Part shown: one piece after another, positions 18,402 to 26,068 of the stretch
How positions within the stretch are numbered: the first letter of the stretch is position 1
Layout: every line of letters begins with the position of its first letter
Source: Rhodospirillales bacterium
Lineage (GTDB): Bacteria > Pseudomonadota > Alphaproteobacteria > Micavibrionales > Micavibrionaceae
Direction: 5' to 3'
Assembly (NCBI GenBank): GCA_020638295.1
Contig: JACKIU010000001.1
Location: 372,001 to 436,000, forward strand
DNA length: 64,000 nt
Position numbers and translations under genes: made by a program
The notes under the pieces: generated by a model
The model's database searches: none
What the model was told of the DNA's origin: nothing
Seen by the model: only the letters and a program-made list of their open reading frames with translations

Positions 18402-19162
18402 TAGACCATTTTGATGAACGGCGTGTAGCCCTGGATTTGCTCGAGCGCTTCGTCGCGCGCCTTGAGGAACGAGGCGTATTCGGTAAGTTGTTCATAGCTC
18501 GCGAAGCTCATGGTCGGCTCGGCGAATTCATAGCTTCTCTCATCGAGGTTATCGAGATATTCCAGCAATTTGCGGTTATTGCGCATCCAGCTATGGGCTT
18601 CGGCGAAAAAGGCTTTGGTCACGCCGCTGTGATATTTAAAGCTGGTGCGGACCGAAGAAGAGGCGTTGGTGTCTTCAATCTCTTTTTCGATGGCTTTTAT
18701 TTCGGCATTCACGGCCTCGCGCCAGAATTTCAAGATGATCTCGGCACGTTTGATATTCATGAGTTGCCCATGAATATTTTCCGACGAATTCAGAACATCC
18801 TGCCCGCCGATATGAGCCATGTAGCGACGGATTTCATGGCCGTAAGGGTCGTATTCAGGCTGGATGTAGATGTATATGCCATGGGTCAGGCGATCAACAC
18901 GTTCGCTCAATGTCCCCGGAGGGGCTTGCTTGAGAAAAGTCACTTCTTCAAAATACGGCTCTTCGGGCTGCTTATAAGGAAATTCAAGCTGAACCGGCAT
19001 GCCCGGTATTCTGGGCTTATTTAACGCGTCTTCCAGCGTTTGCGGCGATCCGTAATCCAGCGTGACATAGCCGCCGGGGCTTTGGGCGCGCAGATCGGCA
19101 CTGCCGCCAAGCAGCAGCGCCGCACTGATGAAAACCGGAATTATACGCGTTAAACGTTTCAT
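18398..19162 (-). CDS. Secreted protein of unknown function
   Basis: 254 residues from MKRLTRIIPVFISAALLLGG, with a signal peptide ending near DLRAQ. The mature part has a proline-rich section (NKPRIPGMPVQLEFPYKQPEEPYFEEV), then GIYIYIQPEYDPYGHEIRRYM, and helices that include KRAEIILKFWREAVNAEIKAIEKEIED. The mature protein is probably periplasmic. No family is recognised. It lies 42 bases downstream of the icd stop on the same strand and may be co-transcribed with icd. Confidence 0.7.
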   Translation of the reverse strand: MKRLTRIIPVFISAALLLGGSADLRAQSPGGYVTLDYGSPQTLEDALNKPRIPGMPVQLEFPYKQPEEPYFEEVTFLKQAPPGTLSERVDRLTHGIYIYIQPEYDPYGHEIRRYMAHIGGQDVLNSSENIHGQLMNIKRAEIILKFWREAVNAEIKAIEKEIEDTNASSSVRTSFKYHSGVTKAFFAEAHSWMRNNRKLLEYLDNLDERSYEFAEPTMSFASYEQLTEYASFLKARDEALEQIQGYTPFIKMVY

Positions 19163-19204
19163 ACCTTTATTATACAAGGTTTCGCCGCGGCCCGCCAGAA
19201 CCGC

Positions 19205-20650
19205 TTATTCACCCTGCGCCACGGTAAAGCCGGGCTGGCCGTCATAGTTATAGAGCATGACCGATTTGGTGAAGTTGAGATCGGCCTTGTTCATGCGGTC
19301 CATCAGGGCGATAACCTGGCTGGTTTTGACTTCCTGGCTGTCACCATCGCGCATGAACCGCAGACGCCAGTTATCGGCGCAGAAGGTTTCCGGCTGACCG
19401 GCAGGCCAGACCTTGGTCCCGCGATTGGAGATCATCTGAAGCTTCAGATTGTCGTTAACACAGGCATTAACCTTGGCGGCCAGTTCATCGGGTTTGCCGT
19501 CAAAATTGATGCCGATATCGACGCCGACACGTTCTTTTTTTACCTCAACGGCAGGCTTGAGCGGTGGGAGTTTCAGGCCGCCTTCGACATCCGGGTAGAA
19601 TTTTACCGGCAGGGTTTCGGGCTCCTGCCCCAAACGCTCGATTACAGCCTTGGTAAAATCGGCGGTGCCGACATTTTCCTTGGAAATTCCTTTGCGGTAA
19701 ATTTCGCCGGTGTGGATTCCGTATTCGATGGTTTTGAGCCAGGCATTGTGAATTTTGGCCGCAACGCCGCCCTGGCCGATATGGGTGAGCATCATGATGG
19801 AACCGAGAATGAGGCCGGACGGGTTGGCAATACCTTTACCGGCAATATCCGGGGCAGAGCCGTGAACGGCTTCGAACATGCCAAAATCAAGGCCGATATT
19901 GGACGAGCCGCCCAAACCGACAGAGCCGGTCACTTCCGCCGCAACGTCGGAAATGATGTCGCCGTAAAGGTTGGTGGTAACGATCACATCGAACAGATCA
20001 GGACGATTGGCGACCTTGGCCGTGCCGATGTCGATGATCATGTGTTCGTTTTCAATATCCGGATAGTCGGCGGCGATCTCATCGAAGACCCTGTGGAACA
20101 AGCCATCGGATATCTTCATGATGTTGTCTTTGGACATACACGTGACTTTTTTGCGGTTGTTGGCGCGCGCATATTCAAAGGCGTAGCGCATAATCCGCTC
20201 CGTCCCCGGACGGGTAATGACCTTGAGCGAGGCCATCACGTCGCGCGACTGGCGGTATTCGATGCCGCCATAAAGATCTTCTTCGTTTTCCCGGATAATC
20301 ACCAGATCCATTTTGGGGTGGTTGGTGCGGACAAACGGGTGGTAGGACACGCACGGGCGAACATTGGCGAACAGGCCGAGGGATTTGCGGACCGTCACAT
20401 TGAGGGATTTGAACCCGCCCCCTTGCGGCGTGGTGATCGGCGCCTTGAGAAAAACACGCGTGCGGCGCAAGGAGTCCCACGCGCTGTCTTCGATCCCGTT
20501 TTTAATGCCGCGTTTATAGACCGCTTCACCAATTTCGATTTCCTCAATATCGAGCTGCGCCCCTGCGGCTTCAAGGATCTGAAGCGTGGCGTCCATAATT
20601 TCCGGCCCGATGCCGTCGCCGCGCGCCACTGTGATTGGTGTTTTGGTCAT
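19205..20650 (-). CDS. icd: NADP-dependent isocitrate dehydrogenase (Thermus type)
   Basis: 481 residues. The N-terminal ~340 residues are the beta-decarboxylating dehydrogenase fold: TVARGDGIGPEIM, substrate Ser/Arg in KSLNVTVRKSLGLFANVRP, ENEEDLYGGIEY, catalytic Lys in TCMSKDNIMK, metal Asp in NLYGDIISD, and GSAPDIAGKGIANP. A C-terminal extension of about 130 residues (from ~350) matches the long isocitrate dehydrogenase form of Thermus and many alphaproteobacteria. It makes 2-oxoglutarate in the TCA cycle, complementing acnA in the same window. Confidence 0.93.
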   Translation of the reverse strand: MTKTPITVARGDGIGPEIMDATLQILEAAGAQLDIEEIEIGEAVYKRGIKNGIEDSAWDSLRRTRVFLKAPITTPQGGGFKSLNVTVRKSLGLFANVRPCVSYHPFVRTNHPKMDLVIIRENEEDLYGGIEYRQSRDVMASLKVITRPGTERIMRYAFEYARANNRKKVTCMSKDNIMKISDGLFHRVFDEIAADYPDIENEHMIIDIGTAKVANRPDLFDVIVTTNLYGDIISDVAAEVTGSVGLGGSSNIGLDFGMFEAVHGSAPDIAGKGIANPSGLILGSIMMLTHIGQGGVAAKIHNAWLKTIEYGIHTGEIYRKGISKENVGTADFTKAVIERLGQEPETLPVKFYPDVEGGLKLPPLKPAVEVKKERVGVDIGINFDGKPDELAAKVNACVNDNLKLQMISNRGTKVWPAGQPETFCADNWRLRFMRDGDSQEVKTSQVIALMDRMNKADLNFTKSVMLYNYDGQPGFTVAQGE

Positions 20651-20882
20651 GATGATAATGCTCCCCTGGAAAATGAACTTGCGGAAGAATCGTAGCAGCT
20701 TACAAGCATAAGTCTAGGCGTTTTTATTATCCGGCATACCGGCGTGAGTCTTGGATTCGGCACCACAGCATCAAAAGATATTTTTTCTATAGTTTCCTAT
20801 TGCATTGCGACAAAAAGAGGAGCATGTTCCGGCTAATTTTGAAGCTTTTCTCGAAAAACATTAAAAAAGAAGGGAAAAAACC

Positions 20883-21395
20883 ATGCCATGCAATGATGCC
20901 ATGATTACTGATGTGATAACGGCACGCCCCGGTCAAACAGTGGCCGAGGTCCTTGAACTGTTTAGCAAACACAATATCCGCAGCCTGCCTATCGTTGATG
21001 AAAAAAACAGCGTAGTTGGACTGTTTAGCTTTTCACACTTGCTGTACAGCCTGCTGCCGGTTCCGGCGACAATGGGCGACCATATGGTGCGCCTCAAGCA
21101 TATGGATATCAGCCTTGACCACCTGCTGGGCGCTTCGCCCTGGGTTGCCAAGCGGCTCAACATTATTTTGCCGAAGACCATGGAAGAAGTGATGCTGAAG
21201 CACCCTGTCTGCGTACGGGCCGACTCTCCGCTGCGTGAAGGGATTCGCCTGATGGTCAAATATGACAGCCCCCTGCCTGTTGTCGATCATGACAATACAC
21301 GCAAGCTGGTCGGTCTGATTTCTTCACAGTCGGTCCTCAAGGCGCTGATGAAAATCGCCACTCATCTGGAGCAAGGTAAAGAAGTTCACGAATAA
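20883..21395 (+). CDS. Two-CBS-domain regulatory protein
   Basis: 170 residues with tandem CBS motifs: residues ~6-55 (MITDVITARPGQTVAEVLELF, IRSLPIVDEKNSVVGLFS) and ~103-160 (MEEVMLKHPVCVRADSPLREGIRLMV, PLPVVDHDNTRKLVGLISSQSVLKAL). CBS pairs bind adenosine nucleotides. A non-CBS linker (residues ~58-95) separates them. It sits 64 bases before an ion transporter gene, so it may modulate that transporter; this link is inference. Confidence 0.85.
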   Translation: MPCNDAMITDVITARPGQTVAEVLELFSKHNIRSLPIVDEKNSVVGLFSFSHLLYSLLPVPATMGDHMVRLKHMDISLDHLLGASPWVAKRLNIILPKTMEEVMLKHPVCVRADSPLREGIRLMVKYDSPLPVVDHDNTRKLVGLISSQSVLKALMKIATHLEQGKEVHE

Positions 21396-21459
21396 GGCGA
21401 TCGATTTTCGTCTTTTTGTTTTTTGAAATTTAATCAATGAAATAAGAAAGTGTTTTAAA

Positions 21460-22875
21460 ATGGAAGAAGCATTGGTTTTTGATACGCCGATGATGGTTTC
21501 GGCCGTTATTCTGGTTGTTACGTTTGCTGGCATTTTTACCGAAGGGGTGCACCATATCCACCGCACGAAAATTGCGATGCTGGGCGCGGCCTCCATGGTG
21601 CTTTTCGGCCAGTTTTTCGGGTTTTACAATCCAGAGGCCGCGATTGAGGCCATCGATTGGAACGTGGTGTTCCTGCTCGGCGCGATGATGACCATCGTGG
21701 CGATTATGATCCCGACCGGAGGGTTTCAGGCGATCGCCTACTGGATCGCGGCGTTCAGCAAGGGTCGGCTGTTTTTGCTTCTGGTTCTGATGGGAACGGC
21801 CGTGACGGTTATTTCCCTGCTGCTTGATAACGTCACGACGGTGGTTATTTTCGGCCCGCTGATCGTGCTGATCTGTCAGGCATTGAAGGTGAACCCAATC
21901 CCCTATCTGCTGGCCGCTGCACTTTTGTCCGATACGGGCGGCGTGGCGACGCTGGTCGGGGACCCGCCCAACCTGATGATCGGTTCGGCCGCGGATATCG
22001 ACTTTAATACGTTCTTCCTGCGCATGGGCGGAATCGTCTTCGCCGCATGGGTTGTGACCCTGCTCGGCCTGAAGTTTCTTTTCCGTAAGAATCTTGCGGT
22101 GACGCCCGACAAGCCGGTTTTCGATTCCGCCGATATGATTACGGACAAGAAAACGTGGTTTGCCTCTTTGGCCGTTCTGGGCATCATGGTTGTGCTGTTT
22201 ATCGCGCACGGCGCACTGCACTGGGAAGCCTGGGTTGTGGCCTGTCTCGGTCTGACGGTGTTGCTGGCCCTGACCTACAAGGTTAACCCGGATAAATATC
22301 TGACCGAGGTTGAATTGTCGTTGCTGATGTTCTTCGTTTCCCTGTTCGTCGTGATCGGCGGGGTGGAAGGCTCGCACTTCCTGGAGTGGATCGGCCAGTT
22401 CATCACGCCGCTGGTTCAGCATGACATGCTGACGGCCTGCCTGATCCTGATGTGGATGGCGGCCATTCTTTCGGCGATGATCGACAACATCCCGTTCACG
22501 GCGGCGATGATTCCGATCATCATCGGCATGGACGCACAGGGGATTCCCGTTACGCCGCTGTGGTGGGCGCTGGCGATCGGCGTGGGCATGGGCGGCAACG
22601 GCACGCATCTGGGCTCCACGGCCAACGTGTTTATCGTCACCCTGACCGAACGTCTGGCGCAACAGGAAAATAAGCCCTCGCTTCGTATCACGCCGGGCCT
22701 CTGGTTCCGCAAGGGTACGCCTGTGATGCTTCTGACGCTTGTCGTGTGTTCGATTGCGATGTGGCTCTTTTTCCCCTTCTTTGCGCATCCCTTACCCACG
22801 GCGGAGATGCATAACGCCAAGATGCATGAGCGCGCGATGAATGCTGCCGCGCATGAAGCGCCGCATCACATGTAA
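21460..22875 (+). CDS. ArsB/NhaD-superfamily ion transporter
   Basis: 471 residues with about 11-12 membrane segments in two homologous halves. Signature sequences are LLDNVTTVVIFGPLIVLIC and DTGGVATLVGDPPNLMIGSAA in the first half, and SAMIDNIPFTAAMIPII and GGNGTHLGSTANVFIV in the second; these are the discontinuous helix hairpins of the IT superfamily. The C-terminal tail is His/Met-rich (MHNAKMHERAMNAAAHEAPHHM), suggesting a metal-sensing or binding tail. The substrate (anion or Na+/H+) is not determinable. A terminator follows. Confidence 0.85.
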   Translation: MEEALVFDTPMMVSAVILVVTFAGIFTEGVHHIHRTKIAMLGAASMVLFGQFFGFYNPEAAIEAIDWNVVFLLGAMMTIVAIMIPTGGFQAIAYWIAAFSKGRLFLLLVLMGTAVTVISLLLDNVTTVVIFGPLIVLICQALKVNPIPYLLAAALLSDTGGVATLVGDPPNLMIGSAADIDFNTFFLRMGGIVFAAWVVTLLGLKFLFRKNLAVTPDKPVFDSADMITDKKTWFASLAVLGIMVVLFIAHGALHWEAWVVACLGLTVLLALTYKVNPDKYLTEVELSLLMFFVSLFVVIGGVEGSHFLEWIGQFITPLVQHDMLTACLILMWMAAILSAMIDNIPFTAAMIPIIIGMDAQGIPVTPLWWALAIGVGMGGNGTHLGSTANVFIVTLTERLAQQENKPSLRITPGLWFRKGTPVMLLTLVVCSIAMWLFFPFFAHPLPTAEMHNAKMHERAMNAAAHEAPHHM

Positions 22876-22912
22876 GCGCTCGACGTTTTGTAAACACAAT
22901 AAATAATCGACA

Positions 22913-22940
22913 GGCCCGGCATTTGTCCGGGCCTTCTTTT
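22913..22940 (+). terminator. Rho-independent terminator
   Basis: GGCCCGG pairs with CCGGGCC around a short loop, followed by TTCTTTT, 38 bases after the transporter stop. Confidence 0.85.
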
Positions 22941-22969
22941 ATGGTATAAATGTCTTCAACTGTGGGGAC

Positions 22970-22985
22970 GTCGGCTATAGCCGAC
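22970..22985. promoter_or_regulatory. Perfect 16-bp palindrome upstream of nhaD
   Basis: GTCGGCTATAGCCGAC reads the same on both strands and lies 40 bases before the nhaD ATG, just downstream of a TATAAAT-like -10 sequence. It could be an operator for a dimeric repressor or a small 5'-UTR hairpin. No known consensus is matched. Confidence 0.5.
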
Positions 22986-23025
22986 ATTCGTTTTATCATC
23001 TAATGCATTCCGAGGACTCTGATTT

Positions 23026-24489
23026 ATGCTCAAACGCGCCGGATATTTTTCTTTGTTTATTGCCGCTGCCTTGCTCGCCGCCTGCGTTCCAGCCTCATCG
23101 GTTTGGGCATCTTCGGGCGGCGAAAACAACTTTGAGACCCTGAGCGCGGTTACACACCCGGCGGCGATTGCCTGTCTGGTTATTTTCGGATTGTCCTATT
23201 TTGCAGTGCTGATTGAGGAATATACTCACCTGCCCAAATCCAAGCCGGTGATGCTGGGGGCCGGTTTAATATGGGTGGTTATCGCCTCGATCGCGCCGTC
23301 TTATAATATTGATCACGATGCCCTTCACGCGGCGATTTTTCACGGGCTGGATGAATATGCCAGCTTGTTGCTCTTCCTGCTGGCTGCAATGACCTATATC
23401 AGTACGCTGGAGGAGCGCAATGTCTTTGCGGTGCTCAAATGCAAGCTTGTGCAGGCCGGGTTTAACCATCGGCAGCTTTTCTGGGCGACCGGGTTTATGG
23501 CGTTTTTCCTTTCACCGATTGCCGATAACCTAACCACTGCGCTGGTGCTCGGCGCTGTGGTCATGGCGGTAGGAACCGGCAATCCGCGCTTTGTTGCTCT
23601 GGCCTGCCTGAACATCGTCAGCGCGGCCAATGCCGGCGGCGCGTTCAGCCCGTTCGGGGATATTACGACACTGATGGTCTGGCAATCCGGCCATGTCAGC
23701 TTCTTTGAGTTTTTTGACCTGTTTATTCCTTCACTGGTCTGTTTTGTGGTGCCTGCGGCGATTTTATCGGTGTTTATTGATAAGGATTATCCCGAAGCCA
23801 TCGAAGAAGTCGCGCATATGAAAACCGGGGCGCCGCTGATTATCGGACTGGGGTTGTTTACGATTTTCATGGCGGTCGGCTTTGAGCAGGTTTTAGGCTT
23901 GCCGCCGTTTGTCGGGATGATGACCGGTTTATCGCTGTTGATGATTACGGCTTACATCATACGGCACATCAGCACGAAAGAAGAGGATAAAAACATTGAT
24001 GTTCTGGAGAATGTTGCACTGGCGGAATGGGACACGCTGTTCTTCTTTTTCGGGGTGATCTTTTCGGTCGGCGGTTTGAGCTTTCTTGGCTATATGGAGC
24101 TGGCCTCGACCACGATGTATGACGGAGTAGGGGCAAGCGGCACCAATATCATTCTGGGTTTTGCTTCGGCGATTATCGACAATATCCCGGTGATGTTTGC
24201 CGTGCTCAGCATGAACCCGGATATGGACCATTTCCAATGGCTGCTGATTACCCTGACCACCGGGGTGGGCGGCTCCATGCTGTCGATCGGTTCCGCCGCC
24301 GGGGTGGCGTTGATGGGCGTGGCGCGCGGGCAATACACCTTTATGAGCCATCTAAAATGGGCTCCGGTGCTGCTTTTAGGCTACGCGGCAGCGATTGGTA
24401 CGCATTTCCTGATTAATCAGAACCTGATGGACATCCACATCGAGCCAACTTCGCATGTCGGTGTGTATGAAGGGGTGGAATACCCTTAA
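23026..24489 (+). CDS. nhaD: Na+/H+ antiporter, NhaD type
   Basis: 487 residues. Residues 1-29 form a signal-like segment (ending SSVWASSGG), usual for NhaD, followed by about 12 membrane helices. Diagnostic stretches are SPIADNLTTALVLGAVVMAVG and NIVSAANAGGAFSPFGDITTLMVWQ in the first half, and SAIIDNIPVMFAVLSMNPDM and GVGGSMLSIGSAAGVALMG in the second. NhaD exchanges Na+ or Li+ for protons across the inner membrane. It follows a related transporter gene after a terminator and ends four bases from the convergent holin gene, the left edge of the phage cluster. Confidence 0.93.
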   Translation: MLKRAGYFSLFIAAALLAACVPASSVWASSGGENNFETLSAVTHPAAIACLVIFGLSYFAVLIEEYTHLPKSKPVMLGAGLIWVVIASIAPSYNIDHDALHAAIFHGLDEYASLLLFLLAAMTYISTLEERNVFAVLKCKLVQAGFNHRQLFWATGFMAFFLSPIADNLTTALVLGAVVMAVGTGNPRFVALACLNIVSAANAGGAFSPFGDITTLMVWQSGHVSFFEFFDLFIPSLVCFVVPAAILSVFIDKDYPEAIEEVAHMKTGAPLIIGLGLFTIFMAVGFEQVLGLPPFVGMMTGLSLLMITAYIIRHISTKEEDKNIDVLENVALAEWDTLFFFFGVIFSVGGLSFLGYMELASTTMYDGVGASGTNIILGFASAIIDNIPVMFAVLSMNPDMDHFQWLLITLTTGVGGSMLSIGSAAGVALMGVARGQYTFMSHLKWAPVLLLGYAAAIGTHFLINQNLMDIHIEPTSHVGVYEGVEYP

Positions 24490-24493
24490 AGTT

Positions 24494-25012
24494 CTAATTC
24501 CTCCAAAATATCGTTTCGGGCGGCGGTGTGCTTTTTTTATCTTCGCTGCGCTTGTAGACGTAGATGCCGAGCACTGACAAACCAATTCCCCAGATTGCGC
24601 TGAGCGAACTCATCGATGCAATAACAGATACGGCACGTGTCGTATCGAATATAATTATATAAGCAATCCCCAGCATTTGCGCGGCCCAGGTGAGTGCCAT
24701 CAAATAGCCGAAGGTTGGGCGCATGCGGCGGACATATTTATCCTGGCTGGCGATTTCTGCGCGCAGAGATTCATTGATTTGTTTAACAGACTCCTTGTAT
24801 TCCTCTGATTTCATTAAAGAAAGCGCCTCTATATGGCGGTTCGATTCCGCCAAGTTTTCGGACGATATTTTCCCTGACTTCAAAGCGTTATCAACTTCTT
24901 CTAAGGCTTTGACAGCCCCTTTGGTCACGGGGGTGTCAATTTGCTTTAAGGACTCGGATACGAAAGTGATGAGGATCGGCAGGCCGATGCGGGCGAGAAT
25001 GCTTTCGAGCAT
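24494..25012 (-). CDS. Holin of the 3-TM (GTA-holin-like) type
   Basis: 172 residues with a hydrophobic N-terminus (SILARIGLPILITFVSESLK), a helical charged middle (residues 40-100), and two close transmembrane segments (FGYLMALTWAAQMLGIAYIIIF and SLSAIWGIGLSVLGIYVYK). The pattern fits the 3-TM holin family, first named for release of gene transfer agents but also present in phages. AAAGGGA precedes the ATG. It is the last gene of the cluster, next to the SleB endolysin. Confidence 0.75.
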   Translation of the reverse strand: MLESILARIGLPILITFVSESLKQIDTPVTKGAVKALEEVDNALKSGKISSENLAESNRHIEALSLMKSEEYKESVKQINESLRAEIASQDKYVRRMRPTFGYLMALTWAAQMLGIAYIIIFDTTRAVSVIASMSSLSAIWGIGLSVLGIYVYKRSEDKKSTPPPETIFWRN

Positions 25013-25035
25013 GGTGTTTATTCCCTTTTATTTTT

Positions 25036-25105
25036 TGAACGCGGAGTCCCGGAGAAACGGAGTTTTCTTTATTTTTTACTCCGAAACTCCGCATCTCCGC
25101 GTTAA
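25036..25105. repeat. Palindromic intergenic element, family D
   Basis: Imperfect inverted repeat with AACGCGGAG near both ends and further CGGAG blocks inside, around a T-rich centre. It lies between the holin and endolysin genes. Related CGGAG-type palindromes occur in many bacteria (recall, not search). Confidence 0.7.
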
Positions 25106-25108
25106 CAT

Positions 25109-25600
25109 TTACATATCTGAAAGTTTGTAAAAAACATGCCGGCCGATGCGGGCGCAGGGCACATGCCCCCTCGCCCAATACGGCTCGACATAATCGGCGT
25201 GGTAATGGGTCGCCCCGCCGGTGTGGTCTGGCAACGCCCCGGCCACAGCCCGCCGGGCAATGCGCAGGGCGGTGGCGAAATAGAGGTTTTTATCATCGAC
25301 GCTTTGGAGCTTTTGGAAATTGGGGTCCGAGCGGTTCCAGCACGAGAATTGATACGGTTTTTGACACACCTGAATGATATTGGCTCCCCACCAGTATTTG
25401 CCGCCGTGATTTGCGGCGACCTTAACGCGGTTGAGCACGACGCAGGCGACAGCTTCCATGCCGATATGGCCCTGCCCGCGCGCTTCGCCCCACAAGGTGC
25501 GGGCCAGCACGTCGATTTCAAGTTGTTGATAGAATTCTTCGGCGTCGGCACGCGGGCGCACATCTGCCCCGCCGATGGCGGTCAGGGTTGGTTTTTTCAT
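25109..25600 (-). CDS. SleB-type cell-wall hydrolase (endolysin)
   Basis: 163 residues. The Hydrolase_2/SleB domain spans residues ~28-155: LARTLWGEARGQGHIGMEAVACVVLNRV (catalytic Glu in the GEARG motif), CQKPYQFSCWN, and ATALRIARRAVAGALPDHTGGATHYHA. It probably cleaves glycan strands of peptidoglycan for lysis. There is no signal peptide, so access depends on the adjacent holin. AGGAG precedes the ATG. An Asn/Trp-rich central part matches SleB rather than lysozyme families. Confidence 0.9.
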   Translation of the reverse strand: MKKPTLTAIGGADVRPRADAEEFYQQLEIDVLARTLWGEARGQGHIGMEAVACVVLNRVKVAANHGGKYWWGANIIQVCQKPYQFSCWNRSDPNFQKLQSVDDKNLYFATALRIARRAVAGALPDHTGGATHYHADYVEPYWARGHVPCARIGRHVFYKLSDM

Positions 25601-25628
25601 TGGGTGTCTCCTGTAATGATAAGTTATG

Positions 25629-25727
25629 CGTCATTGCGAGGAGAAGCGAAGCTTCGACGCGGCAATCCATCTTGCGAAACTCATCAAGGGCTGGATTGCT
25701 TCGTCGCTTACGCTCCTCGCAATGACG
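25629..25727. repeat. Palindromic element, family A (copy 1)
   Basis: Begins GTCATTGCGAGGAGAAGCGA and ends with its near complement (CTCCTCGCAATGAC). An internal GCAATCCA/TGGATTGC pair gives a nested palindrome. The same design recurs at 30097, 33911, 36780, 49895, 56396 and 60180. Confidence 0.9.
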
Positions 25728-25735
25728 ATGGGGGG

Positions 25736-26056
25736 TTATTCAGATTTGGCTTTGAGGGCCTCGGCCTTAAGGGCGGTGGCATCAAGCTTTGATTCAATGC
25801 GCAAAAGATGCTCAACCAGCCTTGTTTCCAAAGTTTGCAGTGAGTTTTGCGAAGCATAGGTTTTGGCGACTTCGAGCTTGAACGCGCCGAGCGCATCGCG
25901 GAGTTGGTCGGAGCGGTGGTCGAGGGCGCGCTGCAGATTATTCGTCGCCCTTTCAGCCTCGCGGCGCGTCCGCCAGGAGAAAGCCAAAAGGCCGGCCATG
26001 GCCGGCAGATCAAAAATCGTGATCCACCAGACCAGATCTTGTGAGAATAAACTCAT
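25736..26056 (-). CDS. Membrane-anchored coiled-coil protein (possible spanin-like)
   Basis: 106 residues. One N-terminal transmembrane segment (residues ~8-25, LVWWITIFDLPAMAGLLAFSW) is followed by a long charged helix (RTRREAERATNNLQRALDH to the C-terminus) with coiled-coil periodicity. This topology, beside endolysin and holin genes and just after the terminase, resembles Rz-type inner spanins. No embedded Rz1-like lipoprotein was found, so the role remains inference. AAAGGA lies 12 bases before the ATG. Confidence 0.55.
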   Translation of the reverse strand: MSLFSQDLVWWITIFDLPAMAGLLAFSWRTRREAERATNNLQRALDHRSDQLRDALGAFKLEVAKTYASQNSLQTLETRLVEHLLRIESKLDATALKAEALKAKSE

Positions 26057-26068
26057 GTGGAATATCCT

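Noticed and set aside
19712..20695. 327-codon plus-strand frame opposite icd
   Set aside because: It is a shadow of isocitrate dehydrogenase with implausible composition.
21430..22788. Long minus-strand frame of 452 codons opposite the ion transporter
   Set aside because: It is the mirror of a clear 12-helix transporter; the His/Arg/Gln-rich translation is typical of an antisense shadow.
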